Positions 1 through 6,048 of a DNA stretch of 7,218 bases are shown piece after piece. The stretch comes from Sphingobacteriales bacterium (lineage in GTDB: Bacteria; Bacteroidota; Bacteroidia; Chitinophagales; Chitinophagaceae), in assembly GCA_024640385.1 (NCBI GenBank), contig JAHEFC010000194.1, positions 1 to 7,218 on the forward strand, read 5' to 3'. The translations under genes and the position numbers were made by a program. The notes under the pieces were generated by a model. That model was given only the letters and a program-made list of their open reading frames with translations. It made no database searches and was not told the origin of the DNA. The first letter of the stretch is position 1. Every line of letters starts with the position of its first letter.

Positions 1-745
1 CTCCGCCGCTGTAGGGCGAGTTCCATATGCCATCAGGCTGCCAGGGTTTGGAACTTGGGCCATACATTTCGGCAAACAATGTTCCGCTCACGGCAAGGGC
101 CTGGTCACGCATCTGTTCTGCGCTTAGCCTTACCCGTGGGCCTCTTGCATAATACCGGTTGAACCTGTCTTTTTCCAGTGCCTCCGGAGTTATCCTGGAA
201 TCCTGCCGGTAGGTGGCTGATAACACAATTTCGCGGATCAGTTTCTTAACACTCCACTGATCTTCGTTCATGAACCGGTAAGCCAGGTGATCCAGCAATT
301 CAGGATGCGTGGGAGGAATGCCCTGGGACCCGAGATCTTCCAGCGTTTCCGCAAGCCCTGTTCCAAACAACTGCTCCCAGACGCGATTCACCATGGTGCG
401 TGCAGTCAGTGGATTTTTCTTGTCGGTCATCCATTGAGCAAGACCAAGCCTGTTCCTCGGTGCACCGGCTGGAAAAGGATTCAAAGAGGCAGGTACATCG
501 GGATGGACTTCCGTTGTTTTGGCAGTCCAGTTCCCTCTTTCAAAAACCTGGGTTTTCCTCTGCATATAAGAAGGATTCTCCACCATCACCGGGGTAGTGA
601 TGGCATCGCCTTTGGAGATCAGGTGAAAGAATCCTGCTACTGCACTATCATAACCAGGCTTATCTCTTCCGGGTAAATAATTCGTGAATGTGAGCCAGTC
701 GAACATCATCCCATTCTTGTCTTTTTCCAGTTTGCCCGACCTATA
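1..745 (-). pseudogene. DUF1553-containing C-terminal part of the same gene, out of frame and cut by the window edge
   Basis: From 745 leftward to base 2 one frame stays open for 248 codons and reads as the direct continuation of the protein that stops at 741. It begins YRSGKLEKDKNG and finishes the CBM6-like fold with FDWLTF. The DUF1553 domain follows, with [20 protein letters not shown] from about 415 down, then LSATYRQDSR and RLSAEQMRDQALAVSG, all characteristic of the family. It has no start of its own that makes sense: the first in-frame Met pair lies inside the CBM6-like strand. It is therefore the 3' part of a single broken gene, not a separate one. Joined to the part upstream, the protein would be at least 763 residues, with the C-terminus outside the window. 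It is either a real pseudogene or a sequencing or assembly error. In many genomes such genes are followed by a DUF1501 gene, which would lie beyond the left edge. Confidence 0.8.
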
Positions 746-747
746 CG
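736..747 (-). other. frameshift site (apparent 2-base deletion in a TA repeat)
   Basis: On the minus strand the sequence reads TTC GTA TAG GTC GGG, giving Phe-Val-stop. Re-reading two bases gives TTC GTA TAT AGG TCG GGC, i.e. Phe-Val-Tyr-Arg-Ser-Gly, which fits the CBM6-like pattern (LYFVYRSG) and joins the two conserved halves without loss. An original TATATA shortened to TATA explains it. A programmed shift is unlikely because I see no slippery heptamer, and the Val tRNA on GTA could not re-pair with TAT. Confidence 0.75.
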
Positions 748-2288
748 AAGTATAAATTGTGTTTACCCTCCGTGGGTTTGATATCCACTTCATGCAGCAT
801 CCAGCCTTTATTGGCAAGGGGCACAGTGAATGCAGCAAGAACAGGCCCCGCAGGATCATCAAGATGTATTTCAAGTTTACCATCCGGCACCCAGGACTGC
901 ATGCGCATGAGCAGCCTTTCCCTGTTGGTCAGTTCAACATTACGGAAACGCGCACGCGAATAATTACGCAGGGCCAGCCATTTGGTATCTGCCAGTTCAC
1001 CGTTGACGAATGAGTCTGCTGTAAGGCTGTTGATCGAAGGCTGTCTTGTTTTCAGGAAATGAATCACATTCCCACATTCCTCTTCACTCACATTCTGCCT
1101 GAACCATTTTACCACATTCTCACATTTGACCGAATCCTCGTGCTTATACTCCCAAAGCAACGGGTACTCACCATAGGTATCTTCATCACGGGTATTGTTG
1201 AAGAAGGCCATGAATTTATAGTAGTCTTCATGTTTGAAAGGATCGTAGGGATGGCTATGGCATTGCACGCAGGCAAATGTGGTTCCCATCAATACATCCC
1301 AGGTGGTGTTCACGCGGTCAAGCACAGCAGCGGTTCTGAACTCTTCGTTATCTGTTCCGCCTTCATCGTTCGTCATGCTGTTGCGGTGAAATGCAGTAGC
1401 AATGAACTGTTCATCTGTTGCATCGGGTAAAAGGTCTCCGGCCAGCTGCTCAGTAAGAAAAATATTATAGGGCTTGTCGGCATTAAAAGCCTTGATCAGC
1501 CAGTCGCGGTAACGCCATATCTTCCTTACATCATCGCGCTCATAGCCTTTGGTATCTGCATACCTGGCGAGATCCAGCCACATGGCTGTCCATTTCTCGC
1601 CGTAGGAGGGGAGTGATAACAATGTGTCTACCAGTTGCTCGTAAGCGTCAGGGGAATTATTATTCAGATAGTGTTTTGCAATTCCTTCCGGGGCCGGCAT
1701 ACCAATGATGTCAAGTGCAGCGCGGCGCAGCAGTACATGTTTATCTGCTTCGGGAGATGGTTGCAGGTCTTTATCTTTTAATTTATCCAGGATGAAATGA
1801 TCCACATCGTTCTTCACCCAGTCAGCATATGGAGAAGGCAGAATACCGAAAAATCTTCTTTTCAGTTTCGGTACCGTTTGCTCCTTAACGGGAACATAAG
1901 CCCAATGGTCGCCCCATTTTGCGCCCTGCCTGACCCATTTGGTGAGGGTTTCGATCTCTTCATCAGATAATGGGGCTTCTTTATAAGGCATCCTTTCTTC
2001 CGGATCGTGGTGTTTGATCCGTTTGATCATTTCTGATGCGTCAGGATCTCCGGGAACGATGGCTGGCTTGCCGGATTCTGTGGGGCCAAAAGCTTCTGAA
2101 GGGAAGAGCAGGCTGAAGCCGGATTTCTTTTTCACCCCGCCATGGCAGCTGATGCATTTCTTGTTGAAAATGGGCTTAACATCAGCATTAAAATCGATCT
2201 CGTCCGTGAACATGAACGAGTACCCGCCGATGCCAATGGCGATCAGCAGTATGGTAATGAAGATCTTATTCCTGAATAATGAATACAT
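741..2288 (-). CDS. PSCyt1/DUF1549 membrane-anchored cytochrome-like protein, N-terminal part (frameshifted gene)
   Basis: First 515 residues of a Planctomycete-type cytochrome c/DUF1549/DUF1553 protein. Residues 9-27 are one hydrophobic anchor, so the rest is probably periplasmic. A PSCyt1 cytochrome-like domain follows: CISCH at 45-49 would bind heme covalently, and Met100 (RMPY) is a plausible axial ligand. DUF1549 runs from about 163 to 370 and holds a second CxxCH at 340-344 in the family-typical context CVQCHSHPYDPF. From about 425 the sequence resembles a CBM6-type carbohydrate-binding fold (KHNLYFV near the end). The frame stops at TAG 741-743, inside that fold, while the protein continues in another frame to the window edge. 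It is the third gene of the probable asparaginase-cutC operon, 30 bases after cutC. The start is supported by AGGAG six bases upstream. Enzymatic role is unknown; family members occur in carbohydrate-use loci. Family call sure; whether the gene is functional is not. Confidence 0.85.
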   Translation of the reverse strand: MYSLFRNKIFITILLIAIGIGGYSFMFTDEIDFNADVKPIFNKKCISCHGGVKKKSGFSLLFPSEAFGPTESGKPAIVPGDPDASEMIKRIKHHDPEERMPYKEAPLSDEEIETLTKWVRQGAKWGDHWAYVPVKEQTVPKLKRRFFGILPSPYADWVKNDVDHFILDKLKDKDLQPSPEADKHVLLRRAALDIIGMPAPEGIAKHYLNNNSPDAYEQLVDTLLSLPSYGEKWTAMWLDLARYADTKGYERDDVRKIWRYRDWLIKAFNADKPYNIFLTEQLAGDLLPDATDEQFIATAFHRNSMTNDEGGTDNEEFRTAAVLDRVNTTWDVLMGTTFACVQCHSHPYDPFKHEDYYKFMAFFNNTRDEDTYGEYPLLWEYKHEDSVKCENVVKWFRQNVSEEECGNVIHFLKTRQPSINSLTADSFVNGELADTKWLALRNYSRARFRNVELTNRERLLMRMQSWVPDGKLEIHLDDPAGPVLAAFTVPLANKGWMLHEVDIKPTEGKHNLYFV

Positions 2289-2294
2289 GGCAAA

Positions 2295-2299
2295 CTCCT
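2295..2299 (-). promoter_or_regulatory. ribosome binding site of the PSCyt1/DUF1549 gene
   Basis: On the minus strand AGGAG stands six bases (TTTGCC) before the ATG at 2288. It is the only good Shine-Dalgarno match before a gene in this window and supports 2288 as the start. Strong Shine-Dalgarno sites are uncommon in Bacteroidota. Confidence 0.5.
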
Positions 2300-2318
2300 G
2301 GAATTAAATATAAGGAAT

Positions 2319-3059
2319 TCAACCATTATTCTCCTGTGCCAGCCTGTCGAGTATGTTGCGCATGTTGCGCACTTCGTTCTCATCCAGGGCCGTCTGCATA
2401 AGGTTCTCGTTCATGCCCTCATTCACATATTCCATAGCCGAAGGAATACTGAGCCGGGCAGAGGAATGAAATTCTTTAGCTCCGGTTCTCCTGGCGATCT
2501 CTTCCAGGTTGGAAGCCCGTAGGCCTGATCCCGGCATAATGATGATGCGGCCGTCGGCCCATTCCACCAGCTGCCTCAGGTTATCGGCACCTTCGGTTAC
2601 CCCTGGCCGTAACCCTGAGGTCAGGATGCGTTCACAGCCGCATTCGATCACGTCTTCCAGCGACTGCACAGGATCTTTCACCCGGTCGAAAGCGCGGTGA
2701 AAGGTTACGCCCATGGGATAGGCTGCGTCCACCAGTTTTTTGGTTCTTTCTTTATCAATACTGCCATCGGCATTCAACATGCCAACAACAACACCATCCG
2801 TGCCGATCGCGTTGCAGAGCTTTACATCGTGCAGCATGATGCGGAACTCATCATCCGAATACAGGAAATCCCCTCCCCTCGGCCTAATGATAGGGTAGAG
2901 CAGGAGGGAGGTGAGTTCCCTGGCCCTCGAGATCATACCGGCAGAGGGTGTAGTGCCGCCTTCGCCCGGATTGTCGCAAAGTTCGATACGGTGGGCGCCG
3001 GCTTTTTCCGCCGTTATGCAGGAAGCAATATTGAATGCTATGACTTCAAGTTGATACAT
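2319..3059 (-). CDS. cutC: CutC family protein (copper homeostasis protein CutC)
   Basis: A 246-residue CutC protein, close to the usual length of about 248. It is a cytoplasmic TIM-barrel family without a signal peptide here. Family hallmarks are in order: HRIELC (23-28) with GGTTPS (34-39), PIIRPRGGDFLYSD (56-69), VTFHRAFD (118-125), ILTSG (145-149), MPGSGLRASNL (175-185) and EFHSSAR (196-202). Cys14 and Cys28 are the N-terminal cysteines. The family was named for copper tolerance in E. coli, but later work there traced the phenotype to the small RNA MicL encoded at the 3' end of the gene, so the protein's biochemical role is unsettled. Its ATG overlaps the stop of the glycosylasparaginase gene by one base (TAATG), which predicts translational coupling and shared regulation. 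The next gene follows after 30 bases. No Shine-Dalgarno is visible, as expected for a coupled start. Family assignment is firm; the copper role is inherited, not shown. Confidence 0.95.
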   Translation of the reverse strand: MYQLEVIAFNIASCITAEKAGAHRIELCDNPGEGGTTPSAGMISRARELTSLLLYPIIRPRGGDFLYSDDEFRIMLHDVKLCNAIGTDGVVVGMLNADGSIDKERTKKLVDAAYPMGVTFHRAFDRVKDPVQSLEDVIECGCERILTSGLRPGVTEGADNLRQLVEWADGRIIIMPGSGLRASNLEEIARRTGAKEFHSSARLSIPSAMEYVNEGMNENLMQTALDENEVRNMRNILDRLAQENNG

Positions 3060-4045
3060 TACTGGTAATAATATTTTCCGGGAATAACTATATCTGCGTT
3101 CGATGTTTTGACGGCATAGGAGAAACCTTTCTGCAAGGCATAAGCGCCGTATTCGCCTTTGCGGTTTAGCGCGAGAAAGCCCACCTGGATGTTCTTTGAT
3201 TTAGCAGGACTCTTCTTCACGATCCTCATCACGGCTTCTTTGCAGGCATCTTCGGGGGTATAGCCCTGGCGCATCAGTTCTACCACCAGGTGAGAACCTA
3301 CGCAGCGGATCACTTCTTCCCCTACACCGGTAGAAGTGGCAGCGCCCACTTCATTGTCAACAAATAATCCTGCACCTATAACGGGAGAATCGCCCACACG
3401 GCCGCGCATTTTGTAGGCCATACCGCTGGTACTGCAACCTCCACTGATATTGCCCTTAGCATCCATGGCGATCAGGCCGATGGTGTCGTGGTTATCCGGA
3501 CCACCGGGCATGGGGTCTTTTTTATAGAGCTGGTTCTCGATATTCATTTTAGGCTCGTACTTGGAAGTCTTAAGCCATTCACGCCAGGCTTTTTCAGACT
3601 TCGGCGTGAGCAGGTTCACTTTCTTGAATCCCTGGTCTACGGCAAACTGAAGGGCGCCATCACCCACCAGGATCACGTGCGGGGTTTTCTCCATCACTTT
3701 CCTTGCCACGGAGATCACGTTCACGATGTTCTCCAGGCCCATCACAGAGCCGCAATTGGATTCATGGTCCATGATGCAGGCATCCAGGGTCACATGGCCT
3801 TCCCGATCCGGCAGGCCGCCAATACCAACGGTCTGGTTGTTCTCATCTTCCTCAATGATATTGATCCCTTTCTCCACGGCATCCAGGGAGGAGCCGCCGG
3901 CAGAAAGCACTTTCCAAGACTGGTTATTGGCCACTTTACCAAAGTCCCAGGTGGAGATCACCATGGGCCCGGGGGGCTTTGCAAACTCAAGATGATTGAT
4001 CGAGGGGATGGCAGGAAGGATGCCTAAGAAGTTTCGTCTGTTCAT
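3059..4045 (-). CDS. N4-(beta-N-acetylglucosaminyl)-L-asparaginase (glycosylasparaginase), Tat-exported
   Basis: An Ntn-hydrolase of 328 residues that hydrolyses the bond between GlcNAc and Asn in glycoasparagines, releasing aspartate and the amino sugar, the last step of N-glycoprotein breakdown. The precursor self-cleaves before Thr188 in the motif NHDTIG, and Thr188 becomes the catalytic N-terminal residue. The rest of the active site is present: Thr206 (GCSTSG), Arg216 and Asp219 (GRVGDSP), and Thr239-Gly240 (TSTGVG). All five keep a constant offset of 36 from Thr152, Thr170, Arg180, Asp183 and Thr203 of the Flavobacterium (Elizabethkingia) enzyme as I remember them, so it should be active. 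The N-terminus has NRRNFLG plus a short hydrophobic stretch, a Tat-type signal, implying folded export to the periplasm. It is the first gene of the probable leftward operon, with an A/T-rich leader and no Shine-Dalgarno. The heptamer palindrome starts 11 bases before its ATG. Confidence 0.93.
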   Translation of the reverse strand: MNRRNFLGILPAIPSINHLEFAKPPGPMVISTWDFGKVANNQSWKVLSAGGSSLDAVEKGINIIEEDENNQTVGIGGLPDREGHVTLDACIMDHESNCGSVMGLENIVNVISVARKVMEKTPHVILVGDGALQFAVDQGFKKVNLLTPKSEKAWREWLKTSKYEPKMNIENQLYKKDPMPGGPDNHDTIGLIAMDAKGNISGGCSTSGMAYKMRGRVGDSPVIGAGLFVDNEVGAATSTGVGEEVIRCVGSHLVVELMRQGYTPEDACKEAVMRIVKKSPAKSKNIQVGFLALNRKGEYGAYALQKGFSYAVKTSNADIVIPGKYYYQ

Positions 4046-4056
4046 GAGTCAATTTT

Positions 4057-4133
4057 AATTCCGGATTCCGGATTACGGATTCCGGATTCGCGGTAAAAAC
4101 TAATCCGGAATCCGGAATTCAGAATCCGGAATC
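4057..4133. repeat. heptamer-built palindrome (32-bp arms, 13-base loop)
   Basis: The left arm (4057-4088) consists of heptamers ATTCCGG, ATTCCGG, ATTACGG, ATTCCGG and the start of a fifth. The right arm (4102-4133) is AATCCGG, AATCCGG, AATTCAG, AATCCGG, AATC, the same unit on the other strand. The arms pair at 28 of 32 positions; the exceptions are 4057/4133, 4069/4121, 4071/4119 (a G-T pair) and 4075/4115. The loop is 4089-4101. In RNA from either strand it would fold into a long hairpin. It lies between divergent gene starts, so it is not an end-of-gene terminator for either neighbour. It would sit in the 5' leader of the glycosylasparaginase message if that promoter is further right. It could be a dispersed extragenic palindrome or small non-autonomous element, or a protein-binding region. 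A weak minus-strand TAGTTTTT (4095-4102) near the loop could be a -7 box. Confidence 0.85.
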
Positions 4134-4165
4134 AATTTATACAAATCCCGTTAACAAAAACCTGA

Positions 4166-4173
4166 TTAATTTG
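4166..4173 (+). promoter_or_regulatory. putative Bacteroidota -7 promoter box for the ABC exporter gene
   Basis: TTAATTTG followed by GCACC matches the Bacteroidota TAnnTTTG box at seven of eight positions, 21 bases before the ATG at 4195. No clear TTTG -33 element is seen at the usual spacing, so the call rests on the -7 box and its position. It would give a very short, A/T-rich leader without a Shine-Dalgarno. Confidence 0.4.
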
Positions 4174-4194
4174 CACCCTAATTAATAAATACAT

Positions 4195-6015
4195 ATGGCC
4201 CGGAACCGTCGCGAAGTGGATGAAGTAGATAAAAAGGTCAAACTGAATAAGGAAAGCTGGCAGGAAGTGCTGGGCATGCTGAAATTCATCAGGCCCTACC
4301 GAACACATTTTTTTGCAGGACTTTTATTCATTGTACTCTCCGCACTCACTACGCTGTCTTTCCCATACCTGCTGAAGAAACTGATCGACAGTGCCGATGC
4401 CCTAAGCAAGGGACAGGATGTGATCAAACCCAATTCCATTGCCCTGGCCATGATCGGTGTACTCATCCTGCAGATGCTGTTCTCCTATGGAAGGGTATAT
4501 TTCTTTGCCTATGCCGGCGAAAATTCCCTGGCCGACCTGCGTAAAGAAGTCTATAACAGGATGATCCAGCTGCCCATGGATTTTTTCTCCAAACGCAGGG
4601 TGGGTGAATTGTCTAGCAGGTTAAGCGCTGATCTTTCCCAGATCCAGGATGCGCTGACCCTGATGCTGGCCGAGATATTAAGGGGTATACTGACGCTGGT
4701 GGTAGGCATAGGCCTGATCTTCTATATCTCCCCCAAACTCACACTGGTCATGCTTTCCGTGGTACCCGTGATTGTGGTGATCGCCGTATTGTTTGGCAGG
4801 AAGATCAGGAAACTGTCCCGCGAAGCGCAAGACCAGCTGGCCGATTCCAATATCGTCGTACAGGAAACCCTGCAGGGGATCACCAATGTAAAAGCATTCT
4901 CCAACGAGTGGTTTGAAATAGGCCGGTATGAAAACAGTTTGAAAAAAGTGGTGAGCCTGGCGATCAGAAACGGAAAGGTGAGGGGCCTGTTCATTTCCTT
5001 CTTATTGTTTTCGCTTTTTGGCACCATCGTATTTGTGGTTTGGTATGGGGTAGGACTGATGCAGGAAGGCCATCTTTCCTTTGGCGACCTCACAGCATTT
5101 GTGATCTATACCACATTTGTAGGGGGCAGTATGGCGGGGTTTGCAGATCTCTACAGCCAGCTGCAGAAAACCATCGGCGCCACACAACGTGTGCGCGAGA
5201 TCATGAAAGAACCCGGGGAAAATGTGATGGTGGTGAGAGAGCCGCTACAGGAAAAATATAAACTCAAGGGCAGGGTGCAGTTTGACAATGTGAGCTTTTC
5301 TTATCCTTCCAGGTCGGAAATACAGGTGTTGAAAAATGTTGACCTGGTGGCCCAGCCAGGTGAACAGATCGCGCTGGTAGGCCCCAGTGGTGCGGGTAAA
5401 TCCACCATGGTGGCCATGTTACTGCATTTCTATAATCCTGATAAGGGTAAGATATTATATGATGGTATGAATGGCCTGGAAATGCCTTTGTCTCAACTCC
5501 GGCAGCAAATGGCTTTTGTACCGCAGGATGTGATGCTGTTTGGCGGCACCATTAAAGAAAACATAGCCTATGGTAACCCGGATGCTACCGATGAGCAGAT
5601 CCGGGAGGCGGCGCGCAAAGCCAATGCCCATGATTTCATTACAGGTTTCCCCGAAGGCTATGAAACCATTGTAGGGGAACGCGGTATCAAACTGAGCGGC
5701 GGCCAGCGCCAGCGGATCGCCATTGCCAGGGCTATCTTGAAAGATCCTGTTATACTTATACTCGACGAGGCCACCAGTTCATTGGATTCGGCATCGGAAC
5801 AACTGGTACAGGAAGCACTGGAAAACCTGATGAAAAACAGAACTTCGTTTGTGATTGCACACAGACTGTCTACCGTAAGGAACGCTGATAAGATTTATGT
5901 GCTGGACAAAGGCCAGATCGTTGAAAGCGGTACCCACCAGGAGCTGATGGACATTGATGAAGGCCTGTATAAGAGCCTGAGTAAGCTTCAGTTTGCGAGT
6001 GTGGTGGAGGAGTGA
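4195..6015 (+). CDS. ABC exporter, membrane domain fused to ATP-binding domain (MsbA/ABCB-like)
   Basis: A complete 606-residue half-transporter expected to dimerise in the inner membrane and export a lipid, drug or peptide; the substrate cannot be read from sequence. After a charged cytoplasmic start (1-36) there are six likely membrane helices: about 39-60, 82-104, 161-178, 182-200, 265-288 and 298-316. The nucleotide-binding domain has every catalytic motif: A-loop Tyr370, Walker A GPSGAGKST (396-404, Lys402), Q-loop Gln444, signature LSGGQ (500-504), Walker B VILILDE (519-525, catalytic Glu525) and H-loop His556. The length is normal and no partner half-transporter is next to it, which favours a homodimer. 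It is transcribed away from the asparaginase operon, with its own likely promoter at 4166, and is followed 33 bases later by the fucosidase gene, so the two may be co-transcribed. The family is certain; msbA or a drug-export name is not justified. Confidence 0.95.
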   Translation: MARNRREVDEVDKKVKLNKESWQEVLGMLKFIRPYRTHFFAGLLFIVLSALTTLSFPYLLKKLIDSADALSKGQDVIKPNSIALAMIGVLILQMLFSYGRVYFFAYAGENSLADLRKEVYNRMIQLPMDFFSKRRVGELSSRLSADLSQIQDALTLMLAEILRGILTLVVGIGLIFYISPKLTLVMLSVVPVIVVIAVLFGRKIRKLSREAQDQLADSNIVVQETLQGITNVKAFSNEWFEIGRYENSLKKVVSLAIRNGKVRGLFISFLLFSLFGTIVFVVWYGVGLMQEGHLSFGDLTAFVIYTTFVGGSMAGFADLYSQLQKTIGATQRVREIMKEPGENVMVVREPLQEKYKLKGRVQFDNVSFSYPSRSEIQVLKNVDLVAQPGEQIALVGPSGAGKSTMVAMLLHFYNPDKGKILYDGMNGLEMPLSQLRQQMAFVPQDVMLFGGTIKENIAYGNPDATDEQIREAARKANAHDFITGFPEGYETIVGERGIKLSGGQRQRIAIARAILKDPVILILDEATSSLDSASEQLVQEALENLMKNRTSFVIAHRLSTVRNADKIYVLDKGQIVESGTHQELMDIDEGLYKSLSKLQFASVVEE

Positions 6016-6048
6016 TCTCAAGTCAGATTTCCTTTTTACCTTAAGGCA

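Noticed and set aside
287..676. Plus-strand open frame of 129 codons opposite the DUF1553 region
   Set aside because: It matches no family I recognise, has low-complexity composition typical of an antisense shadow, and lies fully opposite strongly conserved DUF1553 coding sequence.
736..747. Programmed ribosomal frameshifting at the GTA TAG site
   Set aside because: No slippery heptamer or clear downstream stimulator, and tRNA re-pairing after the shift would be almost fully mismatched. A two-base deletion is simpler.
3488..4027. Plus-strand open frame of 179 codons opposite the glycosylasparaginase gene
   Set aside because: Rich in His, Gly and Arg as expected from an antisense reading; the minus-strand gene has all active-site residues and explains the region.
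4057..4133. Reading the heptamer palindrome as a rho-independent terminator or a CRISPR repeat
   Set aside because: Both flanking genes start, rather than end, here, and no T-run follows the stem in a useful position. The heptamers are contiguous without spacers, so it is not a CRISPR array.
6039..6046. CCTTAAGG palindrome just before the fucosidase start as an operator or terminator
   Set aside because: Only eight bases with no loop and no second copy; it is likely chance.
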